From contig CAMYLK010000006.1 in assembly GCA_947259225.1 (NCBI GenBank), positions 62,001-126,000 on the forward strand: a stretch of DNA of 64,000 nucleotides. The letters are read 5' to 3'. Position 1 is the stretch's first letter. Every line of letters starts with the position of its first letter. Positions 1 to 9,643 of this stretch are shown piece after piece. The DNA comes from an uncultured Desulfobulbaceae bacterium (GTDB taxonomy: Bacteria; Desulfobacterota; Desulfobulbia; Desulfobulbales; Desulfobulbaceae). The notes beneath the pieces are model-generated. The model did not search any database, was not told the DNA's origin, and worked only from the letters and a program-made list of their open reading frames with translations. Position numbers and translations under genes: made by a program.

Positions 1-1
1 T

Positions 2-199
2 CAGGAAAGAAACCTGCGCTGCCTGGATCTTCGTGAAGCTTTCAGCAGGCATGATGACCCCATCGAAGAGCTGTGGGCCAATATTTTTGATCCCCACCCG
101 AGTGAGTTGGCGCATCGGGTGGCTGCTGAAGAAATTTTTGCATTCTTTGGCCCGGAATGGGCAGAGACTATTGTTGCAAAAGAAAAGTCAGAACCGTAA
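2..199 (+). CDS. C-terminal fragment of an SGNH/GDSL-hydrolase-like protein (truncated by window start)
   Basis: Frame 2 is open from the window edge: ...DLREAFSRHDDPIEELWANIFDPHPSELAHRVAAEEIFAFFGPEWAETIVAKEKSEP*. The D-x-HP..H..A pattern fits an SGNH hydrolase C-terminus. The listed 33..233 ORF is in another frame and probably spurious. Confidence 0.5.
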   Translation, partial: QERNLRCLDLREAFSRHDDPIEELWANIFDPHPSELAHRVAAEEIFAFFGPEWAETIVAKEKSEP

Positions 200-396
200 A
201 TTATTTGGTCACATTAAAGCAATCATTTCTTGACAAATCTTGTGTTTACGATTATGTAATTCAGAAATTTTTGTTTTGATCAAATTCGCGTAGAAACTGA
301 TCAACTTGAGGTGATCTTACAGGCTGTGAACAGAATAGACAGTGCTGTATTTTTAATGATCACTACTTTTCGGGAAATATAAACATAAGGAAGTCT

Positions 397-816
397 ATGA
401 AACGTGTTTTCTACATGGCAATTATTTTGCTGATTCTGGCCGGTTGTGATTCAGGTGACGAAACCGTCAACAGTGTTGGTGGAACTGGTGGAGGGCAAAT
501 AAGTAATGAAAATGAAACCACTCCAGCCCCCACTCCAAACGCTTCTCCATTAAACAGATTCCATCATTACAATCCTGACTCCTATGAAATGGGAAGTGCT
601 TCTGTTTCGTTTGTGGCATGTCCCGGGCAGCTGTTCGATGAATGTTCGCTAAATGGAGCCCCTTTTAATTTGCATGGGCAGATGGACGAAGGTCGGCAGA
701 CTTGGGTGCTGTATGGAAATAAACATTTATCCGGCGAAGTAGTTTGTAGAATTGGTGACTCATATTACTCAGTCTCAGTTGGTTCCCACGGCATGCAATT
801 TGGCTCCTGCCGATAA
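397..816 (+). CDS. Small putative lipoprotein of unknown function
   Basis: Signal peptide with lipobox (MKRVFYMAIILLILAGC), low-complexity Gly/Asn/Pro linker, then a Cys-containing domain. Confidence 0.65.
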   Translation: MKRVFYMAIILLILAGCDSGDETVNSVGGTGGGQISNENETTPAPTPNASPLNRFHHYNPDSYEMGSASVSFVACPGQLFDECSLNGAPFNLHGQMDEGRQTWVLYGNKHLSGEVVCRIGDSYYSVSVGSHGMQFGSCR

Positions 817-840
817 TTGACCTGGTAGAGATAATAATGG

Positions 841-865
841 AGCAGAAATAAAAGTCTGCTTTTTT
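841..865 (+). terminator. Rho-independent terminator-like hairpin downstream of the lipoprotein
   Basis: agcaga-aataaaag-tctgct followed by a T run. Confidence 0.6.
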
Positions 866-960
866 AGACCCCCTTTAAAACAAAATCGTACGGTTGGTGA
901 TAAGAATTTGCTTTCTTCTCACCAACCTTTCCTTTCTGTATATCTTTTTCTGACACAAAT

Positions 961-1330
961 TCAAGTGATCTCGCCATTATTTACATTTGCCGGCTACGTC
1001 CATCATTCCGGCCAATTTTTTCTGAGACAAGCGGTAAATATTTGTTTTTAGAAAGAGTTGGCCCTACAATCCTTTCTAGAGTGAATACATATCCGCTATG
1101 CGTTCCTCATAACCCGGGTAGGTAAAAAACTGACTCTGTCCGTCCTCATCTACAGATCAAATTCTTCTCCAGGCATCCTCTTAGTACGCTTTTGATTCTG
1201 TCTTCGGCAAAAGCGGCAGTCCCACCGGGCATACTTTTTCCACAGTTCCAAATGCACCAGAATTTTGTTTATGCACTCGTACCAGAATAGCTGAGGAAAC
1301 TTTGTTGGCTTATTCGGTCAGTGTCAATCA
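961..1330 (-). pseudogene. Possible decayed coding sequence (unidentified)
   Basis: On the minus strand, protein-like segments occur in alternating frames with stops: FAEDRIKSVLRGCLEKNLICR / VDEDGQSQFFTYPGYEERIADMY / LERIVGPTLSKNKYLPLVSEKIGR. Confidence 0.25.
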
Positions 1331-1617
1331 CCTCAAGGCCAGATAATATTGGCCTTGGATAAATAGGATAGTGTTCTGGGTAGCTCTTTTGAAAAAAGAA
1401 GATTGAAAGAGAGGAGTGCGGGGCAGTTCTTGAGGATTAAAGGGTTGTTGTGTGAAATTGTAGGAATATCAGTCAAGTAGAGCGTGCATGACTCAAAAGC
1501 GACAACATTATCACAGGGAAATATTAATAAAATTATTTTACTACCGTTAGCAAAAGAAAAAAAAATTTGAATTATTCAGCAAACCGTAATAGTAATTCGT
1601 AGTTGTTTGCTATTATT

Positions 1618-1676
1618 GTGGAAGCAGATGAACAGAGTCATGTTGTCAATGCTTCCAGGATTATTGCCGGAATATT
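1618..1676. repeat. Copy A of a ~59 bp diverged direct repeat
   Basis: gtggaagcagatgaacagagtcatgttgtcaatgcttccaggattattgccggaatatt matches 6526-6584 with about 7 mismatches by eye. Confidence 0.75.
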
Positions 1677-1888
1677 AACCTGGAACAGCGGCCTGTTAGG
1701 TCTGCCGGTCGGATTGATTGCCAAGATGGCCGGCTGGGCTATACTCATTAATCTGGCATCTGTATTTGTTCCCTTTTTTACTCATGAGTGGAACTGTTTG
1801 TTTTTACTTTGTATCCAGCCTTTAAAGCTGCAAGACTTGATCCCATTCAAGCCTTACGGGGAATGTAAAAAAAATGTGAGGGATAAGA

Positions 1889-2569
1889 ATGATTTTTTTG
1901 AGAGATAGGCTATCCAAAAAGAATAGTATTCTGGATGGCGTAATCAAAAATATTTTACCTGTAATTATTATTATTTGTTTAAGTGTGTTCAATGCTCAGA
2001 TCTGTCAAGCTGATGATATTGCTGATATTCTTGAAGACGTGAATAAAACAGCTGTTCCGAGCACAGAGGATGCTGCTGAAGAACCGGCCAAGAAAAAACC
2101 GGATAGCTCGTCAGGCACAACAGTCACCAATACATCAATGCCGAGTGATGAAGCGGTTTTTATCGGTCTTGGTGTCGCCGGTTTAGCTGCTCTGGCTCTT
2201 GCTTTAGGTAATAGCGGTAGTGATGATGCTGGTCCTGCCTTGCCTCCTCCAGTTCAAGTAGATCCGGTTGGACCCGGTATAGGAGGGACATGGTCGGGTA
2301 GACTGGTGCTGGTCAATCATGGGGCGGAACTGGTCACTGCTACTGTGGTCCAAAATGGTGCGGATGTACAGATAACGACATCTACATCCCTGCCATATGG
2401 CAAGAACTTCACTGGTACTATAAGCGGTTCGGGTTCCATGTATATGTTCGATGGCACCACAGGAGAGACGTGGACCACCTTCGGAGGAAATGCTACTGCA
2501 AATAGACTCAGTCTGTATGATTATGTAAATAACTTTGAAGATTTGGATCGGCTTGAACTCACCAGGTAA
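1889..2569 (+). CDS. Putative secreted or membrane-anchored protein, unknown function
   Basis: N-terminal hydrophobic segment ending ...QICQADD, acidic/Pro linker, second hydrophobic Ala/Gly/Leu segment (VFIGLGVAGLAALALALG), then a beta-rich C-terminal domain. Confidence 0.55.
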   Translation: MIFLRDRLSKKNSILDGVIKNILPVIIIICLSVFNAQICQADDIADILEDVNKTAVPSTEDAAEEPAKKKPDSSSGTTVTNTSMPSDEAVFIGLGVAGLAALALALGNSGSDDAGPALPPPVQVDPVGPGIGGTWSGRLVLVNHGAELVTATVVQNGADVQITTSTSLPYGKNFTGTISGSGSMYMFDGTTGETWTTFGGNATANRLSLYDYVNNFEDLDRLELTR

Positions 2570-2984
2570 ATGACGCTGATAAAAGTGTATTTATTGCTTC
2601 GGTGTTCACGATATTTTTATAGCGACTAGCTGATCCGGCATTTTCAGGTGTGATGACAATCGGATTATATAGGCCAACTATATCTGATTCATTAAGAACC
2701 ATCTCCTGTAATTCCTGATTATTTTGAATAGCAATGATAAGGGTCCGCCAAAGTTTTTCTGAAAGGCTTTCGGTGTTGCAACGTAAGATCTTGTGCAAAT
2801 GGCTCAGGTCATGCCTTTTTAAAATTTTATCTGTTTACCACTGAAACTCAGCTTTCATTCGGGAGACAGATCGGAGTCTACGCTACCTCAATTTTTCCGC
2901 CACCGGCAGGGGATTGCGCTGATGATTGCAACACTTAAGGCCTTATGTGTTACATTCGCGAGAAAACCAGGGTAGTTGTCGTTT

Positions 2985-4307
2985 TTAATTATCGTGATAG
3001 TCAGAAAAAGTTTTTTGTCTCTTTCTGTTTAATTTGTGAAGGAATGAACCAATAGGGGAAAACAGAATTGCCATAATAATCTTCCGCCCCAAGGGTCCTC
3101 TGAATTTCCCAAGGAGAGCATATGAAACATTTTTTTTCTTATCGTGAAAAGTTGCATCCGGAATTGGAAAATGATAGTCAGGGACAAGCTGATTCTTCCT
3201 TTTTCTCGCCCTAAAATAGACTCTTGCCCTGGTTCTTTTCGCTTGCACCATGGCCAGAATTCTCTTTGAAACTCTTTTTCCTGGCAAGTGATGCAGGATT
3301 ACAGCGCCATCCGCTTCAGCGTCCCGCAGTATTTTAAGCCCTTGAGGGGTTCTCTGAGAAACAAGGGTGCATCGTTCAAGCTTTGAGTATTCATCCGGAT
3401 AATCAAAAGCCCAAAAATCACCAAAGCTTAAGTCGGCATACTCTGCAAGTCCATCAATGCAAAGATAACATCGCTTTGCGCCAAAAAGACGAAACATCAC
3501 ATTAATGACAGTGCCAAAGGCTTCCTGAACATGGAGAGCAGTCGTGCTCTTGTTTTTATTGACCACATGCATACCACCTGGCCAGCCACCACCTCTGAAA
3601 TCAAATCGGGCAACATCTTCCTTCTTGACACCAGCTGCCTGCATCGCCTCCAGGTGACCTTCAGGATTCATGGTGCAAGTGCAGTACAGACCAAAAATAC
3701 AGGCTATTTTGCCAGATAGTTTAGGGTCAACCTCAGCTATTTTCCTCAACCCATGTATCTGGCAGGGAAGAGCCACTATCGCAAATTTTCCTTTTTTCTT
3801 TCGTATTTTCTGTAAGACCTCCATGGACGGAGTTACGCAATATTTTGACTGGGCAGCTTTCTTTATATCTTCAACAGTAGTTGCCAGCACACCTTTCGTT
3901 CGATAAGGGTGGTCGGGATCCGGTCCAACGACAACAGCACCATCAATCTTTCCAGTCTCAAGCAAATACGTCAACAGTCCTGTTACCAGTCCTCCACTGG
4001 CGCCAGCATACCGAACCTCATTGTCAAGAGGATGTCCGACAAAATTATTTTCTGTATATCCTTCAAGGTCCCCGGGGTCATAACGGGTGTCGTTAACAGC
4101 GCGGGACAAAGCAGGGAAATTGACATCAGCTCCGGGGCAGCATCTACTGCAAAATCCACAGGAAATACACTCTCCTTTTAAAACAGGAAAATACTCAGCA
4201 TTGAAATCAATGACACCTGCAGGGCAGATCCCGGCACAGACTCCACAGCGAGCACATAATCCCTGGGCAATGACGGTGTCATGTAACTCTGAAAAATGTT
4301 TTTTCAT
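2985..4307 (-). CDS. Coenzyme F420 hydrogenase/dehydrogenase beta subunit (FrhB)-like Fe-S protein
   Basis: Two ferredoxin-like motifs (CARCGVCAGICPAG, CISCGFCSRCCPG), FrhB-like core (GASGGLVTGLL, ALPCQIHGLRK, YCTCTMNPEGH, CYLCIDGLAEYADLSFGDFW). Confidence 0.85.
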   Translation of the reverse strand: MKKHFSELHDTVIAQGLCARCGVCAGICPAGVIDFNAEYFPVLKGECISCGFCSRCCPGADVNFPALSRAVNDTRYDPGDLEGYTENNFVGHPLDNEVRYAGASGGLVTGLLTYLLETGKIDGAVVVGPDPDHPYRTKGVLATTVEDIKKAAQSKYCVTPSMEVLQKIRKKKGKFAIVALPCQIHGLRKIAEVDPKLSGKIACIFGLYCTCTMNPEGHLEAMQAAGVKKEDVARFDFRGGGWPGGMHVVNKNKSTTALHVQEAFGTVINVMFRLFGAKRCYLCIDGLAEYADLSFGDFWAFDYPDEYSKLERCTLVSQRTPQGLKILRDAEADGAVILHHLPGKRVSKRILAMVQAKRTRARVYFRARKRKNQLVPDYHFPIPDATFHDKKKNVSYALLGKFRGPLGRKIIMAILFSPIGSFLHKLNRKRQKTFSDYHDN

Positions 4308-4335
4308 AAAGAAATTATTCTTTCTCCTTAGTATA

Positions 4336-4962
4336 TCAGGTTCTAAACCTCAAAACACTGGCCGGCTTCCCTATGCAGACAGAGAGTGGAGGCAGCGTTT
4401 TGCATACATCAGCATGAGCTCCAACCACACAATCATGACCGATATTTATCCCTGCATAAACAGTTGTTCTGGCCCCCAGCCAACATCGATCACCTACGCG
4501 AGTCATGCTTTTTTCTTCACCTTCTTTGTTCATCACCTGACACGATGAGGAACCTGAATGTTTTCCAAGGACACAATAAGCCGCAAGTAAACAGTCGGAG
4601 CCAATAATCACTGGACATGATGTGGCATTTACCAGGCAATTACTGCTTACATTTGCCCCGGATTTAAGAAGAATCTTTTCACTTGCAGCATGAAGTTTTG
4701 TACCTGTACCGATAAAAACATTATCTTCAATGGTGATAGCCATGTCAGTCTTATTGACACCTTGCGCATAAAGAACAGTGTCATTACTCAACACAACCCC
4801 GTTACCAATAGTTACCATGTGGGGATTCGTGATATCTATAAAACGCCCGAAAAGAACATTTTTTCCACAGTGTCGAAAAAATCGAGGGTATAATTTCTGC
4901 CTGAGCAGTATTCCTAAAGCCCCAGGGCACCAGCGAAGAAAAACAAAAAGAATTCTACTCAT
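4336..4962 (-). CDS. Hexapeptide-repeat acyltransferase
   Basis: Left-handed beta-helix repeats (VTIGNGVVLSNDTVLYAQG...ITIEDNVFIGTGTKLHA...). Start placed at ATG 4962 (MSRILFVF) instead of 5073, because the longer form overlaps the upstream gene. Confidence 0.75.
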   Translation of the reverse strand: MSRILFVFLRWCPGALGILLRQKLYPRFFRHCGKNVLFGRFIDITNPHMVTIGNGVVLSNDTVLYAQGVNKTDMAITIEDNVFIGTGTKLHAASEKILLKSGANVSSNCLVNATSCPVIIGSDCLLAAYCVLGKHSGSSSCQVMNKEGEEKSMTRVGDRCWLGARTTVYAGINIGHDCVVGAHADVCKTLPPLSVCIGKPASVLRFRT

Positions 4963-5695
4963 CGCTTTCAAGAATTTTTTTTGCCGGGACACCGGCGATG
5001 TTAACCTTTTCCGGGATGTCAGCGTTAACCAGTGAGCCGTCGGAGATCGTGACATCATTGCCGATTGTAACACCAGTCAGGATCGTTACATCCCTCCCGA
5101 CAGTGACACGGTCTCCAATGGTAATAGCGCCATTTGAAATCAAAGGCTGCTCAATAACAGGTATATCAGTGCGACTAAAACTGTGAGTTGCTCCTGAAAT
5201 ATAGCAATTGTCACCGATAATACATTTTTCACCAACCTGTAATCCCTCATAGGATCCCAAACGACAGCTAATGCCTATAACAGTCTCTTTTCCGATAACA
5301 AGTTCTCCACCCAGACAATTCAAAATACTCTGTTGGCCAACACGAACATCATTGGCAATGATAATTTTTTGTCCGTCCTTTTTCAGGCTGAGTGTCGTGT
5401 CGTTGCCCAAGTCCACATTATTTCCAATTTGGATGCGAGCAGCTCTTTGAATTGTCATATTCTGCCCAAAAGAACATGAGGATCCAAGCCTATCAAAGAG
5501 GATTGGGTAAAAAAGATTTCGCAACGCATTGCCTGACTTTCCAGGTATTGGAGTGATAAACATCATTATCAACTCGTACAGGAGAAAATCCTTCAGGCTT
5601 CTATGGCCAATGACGGTTGTCATATATTTATCAAAAGAACCATCAGGATGTGATAAATATTGCTGAATGCTATTTCTGTTCTCTTCTGTCATCAA
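4955..5695 (-). CDS. Hexapeptide-repeat acyltransferase
   Basis: IQIGNNVDLGNDTTLSLK...VRVGQQSILNCLGGELVIGKETVIG...ITIGDRVTVGRDVTILTGVTIGND hexapeptide repeats. TAG stop overlaps the next gene start by 8 bp. Confidence 0.8.
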   Translation of the reverse strand: MMTEENRNSIQQYLSHPDGSFDKYMTTVIGHRSLKDFLLYELIMMFITPIPGKSGNALRNLFYPILFDRLGSSCSFGQNMTIQRAARIQIGNNVDLGNDTTLSLKKDGQKIIIANDVRVGQQSILNCLGGELVIGKETVIGISCRLGSYEGLQVGEKCIIGDNCYISGATHSFSRTDIPVIEQPLISNGAITIGDRVTVGRDVTILTGVTIGNDVTISDGSLVNADIPEKVNIAGVPAKKILESDE

Positions 5696-5817
5696 ACACT
5701 AATCACTTTGTAGCCCAGTGGGGCAGTTATCAACAGTAACGCTCATGAATGTTTGGGGCGACTTTTCATGCACGAAACATATCAAGCCGAGCTCTCGGTG
5801 TCAATGTAAGCACCAAG

Positions 5818-6525
5818 TGACCTTCCCCCGTTAAATCTTCCTGATTTCATGTTATGTTTTTTACTAGTTTTAACAAGGTGGAAGACCATGCCAAGTAAAC
5901 GTTATCGCCCCGAAGATATTATTTCTCCACTCCGGGAAGCAGATATTTCATCAGCCAAGGCCAATCTGTTGCGGAAACCATAAGGGCTTTAGACACCAGT
6001 GATGTAACCTGTTCTGTTATCTTTGGCGCAAGGAATACGGAGGAATGAATACTTCTCATGTAATGCGTTGCAGGGATATGGAGAAAGGATACCTCCGGCT
6101 TCACAGGGCCGTCTCAGGTCTGACATTTGATTAATTGATATTGCATGAAGTCCCTGACCATATCAGGTCGGACAATGGATCTGAATTTACAACTGAACTC
6201 GTGCGAAAAGGCTAAAGATGCTGAAGGTGATACTTTGTTCATAGAGTCTGGCAGTCCTTGGGAGAGAGGTCACAATGAATCATTCAACGGAAAACTGCGT
6301 GATGAATTGCTTAATGGAGAGATATTTTATACACTCCGAGAAGCACAGATTTTGATAGAACAATCGCGGCAAGAGTACAATACTGTTCGACCACATAGCT
6401 CATTGGGCTGCAAGCCTCCAGTCATGAAAACAAAACACCTGGAATACAGAAGGCCCGCAAAAAAAGTAGAGAAGAAAATCCCGATTCACTAATTTAAAGG
6501 TGGTCCGGTTAGGTGGGGCAGGTCA
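5818..6525 (+). mobile_element. Decayed IS3-family-like element (IS407-group-like OrfA/OrfB remnants) with terminal inverted repeats
   Basis: Left end tgaccttcccccgtta and reverse complement of right end tgacctgccccacctaa match imperfectly. OrfA remnants MPSKRYRPEDIISPLREADI / QSVAETIRAL / CYLWRKEYGGMNTSHVMRCRDMEKGYLRLHRAVSGLTFD. OrfB C-terminus DHIRSDNGSEFTTELVRKG / IESGSPWERGHNESFNGKLRDELLNGEIFYTLREAQILIEQSRQEYNTVRPHSSLGCKPP. Multiple frameshifts/stops and an internal deletion. Confidence 0.85.
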
Positions 6526-6584
6526 GTTGAAGTAGATGAACAGAGTCATGTTGTCAAAGCTGCCAGGATTATTACCTGAACATT
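6526..6584. repeat. Copy B of the ~59 bp diverged direct repeat, abutting the IS right end
   Basis: gttgaagtagatgaacagagtcatgttgtcaaagctgccaggattattacctgaacatt, compare 1618-1676. Confidence 0.75.
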
Positions 6585-6780
6585 CGAGGTTGCACATAAT
6601 GGTGTTAAGGATTATCAATTGCTCAGAACATTATATTAATTACCATTTTGCTTGTAATGCTTATTGTTTGATTATGTGTATGATTTTTAAGTTGGGTAGG
6701 TTTCAGCTCCGCAGGCAAGCGTTACTGTTGAGATTTGTACTATCCGGTTATTGACAAAACATTATGAGGAGATAATCAAT

Positions 6781-7740
6781 TTGTTGCTTTCGTTAGTTAT
6801 TCCCCTTTTAAACGAAGAAGACAATATACCTGAACTGTATACTGAATTAAAAACAGTTCTCGTGGCATTACCACATGACCATGAAATTCTTTTTGTTGAT
6901 GATGGAAGTACAGACCGAAGTTTGCAGCTCCTTTGTGAATTAGAGGAAAAGGATGACAAGGTAGTTGTCGTCAGTTTTCGGAGAAATTTTGGACAGACCG
7001 CTGCCATGTCCGCAGGATTTGATCATGCCCATGGGGATGTTATAATTACCATGGATGCGGATTTGCAGAACGACCCCCATGATATACCCAAAATGATTGA
7101 TATGCTGAATCAGGGGTATGACGTGGTAACAGGCTGGCGTTATCAGCGAAAAGATTCTTTTCTGTCCCGTCGGCTTCCCTCTATGATTGCCAATAAGATC
7201 ATTTCCTGGATTACCGGTGTCAATCTCCATGATTACGGCTGTACTTTGAAAGCGTTCAGGGCGGTGGTTACTGAAAACATCAGGCTGTATGGTGAAATGC
7301 ACCGTTTTATCCCTGCCATTGCCAGCGGTATGGGTATTTCCTTTACTGAAATTAAAGTGAATCACCGGCCAAGACGTTTTGGGGATTCGAAATATGGCAT
7401 TTCGAGGACAATACGGGTGGTATTGGATCTGATGACGGTCAAATTCATGTTAAGTTACGCGACCAGGCCCCTGCACATATTCGGTATTTTTGGTTTTGTC
7501 GCTTCAACTTTGGGGTTTCTTTTAGTTATGATAATGACCGTCCAGCGACAGTTTTATGGGGTTCCACTAGCTGACAGACCCTTGCTTCTGCTTTCAGTGC
7601 TGCTTATCTTTATGGGGGTTCAGTTTATTACCATCGGTCTGTTGGCAGAGCTTGTTGTTCGTACATATCATGAGTCCCAGCGTAAACCTATCTATCATAT
7701 TCGGAAAATAATCAGTCGGAAAAGAGAACAAGACGATTGA
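6781..7740 (+). CDS. Family 2 glycosyltransferase, dolichol-phosphate-mannosyltransferase/ArnC-like, membrane-anchored
   Basis: LSLVIPLLNEEDNIPELYTEL...FVDDGSTDRS...MDADLQNDP, two C-terminal TM segments. TTG start at 6781 preceded by GAGGAG; the ORF track starts at 6751. Confidence 0.85.
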   Translation: MLLSLVIPLLNEEDNIPELYTELKTVLVALPHDHEILFVDDGSTDRSLQLLCELEEKDDKVVVVSFRRNFGQTAAMSAGFDHAHGDVIITMDADLQNDPHDIPKMIDMLNQGYDVVTGWRYQRKDSFLSRRLPSMIANKIISWITGVNLHDYGCTLKAFRAVVTENIRLYGEMHRFIPAIASGMGISFTEIKVNHRPRRFGDSKYGISRTIRVVLDLMTVKFMLSYATRPLHIFGIFGFVASTLGFLLVMIMTVQRQFYGVPLADRPLLLLSVLLIFMGVQFITIGLLAELVVRTYHESQRKPIYHIRKIISRKREQDD

Positions 7741-7746
7741 GGTCTC

Positions 7747-8796
7747 TTGATGTCCGACAATGAGCCTTTTATCGACATTGTTATTCCCAACTGGAACGGT
7801 AAAGACCTTCTAGCTGATTGTCTGGCTTCGATACATCGCCAGTCATACTGGAATTATACCATTACGGTTGTTGACAATGGTTCTGTTGACGATTCAGTAG
7901 AATTATTACGGGAAAAGTTTCCTCAGGTCCATATTATCAGTTTTTCTCATAACCGGGGTTTTAGTGTTGCCGCTAATGCTGGAATAAAAATTGGGAAAAA
8001 TCCTTTGATATTCCTGCTGAATAATGACACGGAACTTGCAACTGACTGTCTTGACAAGCTTGTCAATGCTTCCCTGAAATATGATGATGCCTTTTTTGCC
8101 CCGAAAATGCTGAGTTTTGATGAACGGGACGTTCTGGATGGGGCAGGCGACGGCTTTCTTCGGGGAGGAGTTGGGTACCGCCTGGGGACCATGGAGAAAG
8201 ATGGGCCGGACTACAACAAATCGTTGCAGGTCTTTGGAGCTTGTGGTGGTGCTGCTTTCTACCGGCGTTCATTAATTGATGATATAGGTTTTTTTGACGA
8301 GTATTTTTTTGCCTACCTTGAAGACGTTGATCTGAATTTTCGGGCCAACCGGGCCGGCTATACCTGCCGGTATGTTCCGGAAGCCTGGGTATATCACGTG
8401 GGGAGTGCAACAACCGGGTCTAAAATTAACTCGTTCACTGTACAGCTCTCAACAAGGAATAATCTTTTCCTGCTTGTAAAGAATTATCCCGCTTCTTTAT
8501 TTTTCCGGTTCTTGCCTGCAATTTTTATCTATCAGTTTTTCTGGTTTGTGTTCATTATCAAGAAGGGTCAATTCGGGGCCTATTTTTACGGAATTGGCAG
8601 TTTTTTAAAGGGGCTGCTCTCCATGTTGAAGAAACGGCGTAATGCCCTGGCGATTAAGGGAGGACTGTCGAATAAAAAGCTGGCAGAGCGTATTCTCACT
8701 GCCGAGCATGATGTAGTCAAATCCATCATGCGCAGGCGGGAATCTGAGGGCAAGGGCAATGCTCTACTTCAATTGTATGTAAAAATTTTGTTGTAA
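7747..8796 (+). CDS. Family 2 glycosyltransferase (rhamnosyltransferase-like)
   Basis: IDIVIPNWNGKDLLADCLASIHRQSY...VVDNGSVDDSVELL...FLLNNDTEL...FFDEYFFAYLEDVDLNFRANRAGY. Confidence 0.88.
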   Translation: MMSDNEPFIDIVIPNWNGKDLLADCLASIHRQSYWNYTITVVDNGSVDDSVELLREKFPQVHIISFSHNRGFSVAANAGIKIGKNPLIFLLNNDTELATDCLDKLVNASLKYDDAFFAPKMLSFDERDVLDGAGDGFLRGGVGYRLGTMEKDGPDYNKSLQVFGACGGAAFYRRSLIDDIGFFDEYFFAYLEDVDLNFRANRAGYTCRYVPEAWVYHVGSATTGSKINSFTVQLSTRNNLFLLVKNYPASLFFRFLPAIFIYQFFWFVFIIKKGQFGAYFYGIGSFLKGLLSMLKKRRNALAIKGGLSNKKLAERILTAEHDVVKSIMRRRESEGKGNALLQLYVKILL

Positions 8797-8812
8797 ATTC
8801 CAGGATGCAAAG

Positions 8813-9640
8813 ATGTCTAGGACCGCTATAGTCATTGTAACCCACAACTCTGAACAAGTAATAAGACACTGTATCGATGCAATTGACGAACAGAGTGTTC
8901 TGCCTCAACAGGTGGTGATTGTTGATTCCGGATCGCATAATTGTGATTATCTGGAAGAGATGGAAACATATGATGTTGTTTCATGCGTGATACGGGAGGG
9001 AAATATAGGGTTTTCCCGGGCGAATAATGTTGGGATATCACATATCAAAGACGATAGTAAGTATATATTGTTTCTTAACCCGGACACCATGTTGGACAAG
9101 GAAAGTCTCCGTTTATCTGAAAAATATATGGATAATGATCCTACCGCCGGTGCCATAACCGGCGTGCTGCAAGGTTATGATTTTAAAAGGTCAGAAGCTA
9201 CAGGACTCCTTGACACAACCGGGATTTTCAGGAAGTGGTATGGTCGTTGGTATGACAGAGGAAATGGGGAAGATGACAGAGGCCAGTATCAGTCTGTAGA
9301 GGATATACCGGCAGCTTGCGGAGCATTTCTGTTCTGCAGGACCAAAGCCTTGAACCAGGCATCGCTGACGGCAAGAACCATATTTGACGAAGATTTTTTT
9401 CTGTACAAGGAGGATATTGAACTCTGTTTTCGGTTACGGAAATCAGGCTGGAAGGTCCGTTATGTTCCGGAAGTGATAGCCTTTCACGGGCGTGGTTGGC
9501 AGGGCGATCGAAAAACTATGAGCCGAGCTCTACGAAAAACAGCTGCACACAGTGAGATTCTGCTCTATAAAAAACACCCTTCTCCCTACATGTTGTGGGC
9601 CCTGTTGAAGTATTTTTTTGTAACCACGTTTGATGTTTAA
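8813..9640 (+). CDS. Family 2 glycosyltransferase
   Basis: AIVIVTHNSEQVIRHCIDAIDEQ...IVDSGS...FLNPDTML...DEDFFLYKEDIELCFRLRKSGW. Confidence 0.85.
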   Translation: MSRTAIVIVTHNSEQVIRHCIDAIDEQSVLPQQVVIVDSGSHNCDYLEEMETYDVVSCVIREGNIGFSRANNVGISHIKDDSKYILFLNPDTMLDKESLRLSEKYMDNDPTAGAITGVLQGYDFKRSEATGLLDTTGIFRKWYGRWYDRGNGEDDRGQYQSVEDIPAACGAFLFCRTKALNQASLTARTIFDEDFFLYKEDIELCFRLRKSGWKVRYVPEVIAFHGRGWQGDRKTMSRALRKTAAHSEILLYKKHPSPYMLWALLKYFFVTTFDV

Positions 9641-9643
9641 TGG

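Noticed and set aside
2559-2798. 79 aa minus-strand ORF (MHKILRCNTESLSEKLWRTLI...)
   Set aside because: Reads like a protein fragment but has no recognisable family or clear RBS; not called as a gene.
4087-4548. 153 aa + strand ORF overlapping FrhB-like and acyltransferase genes
   Set aside because: Antisense to two well-supported genes; no domain.
6536-6754. 72 aa ORF downstream of the IS remnant
   Set aside because: Starts inside repeat copy B in a different frame; composition not protein-like.
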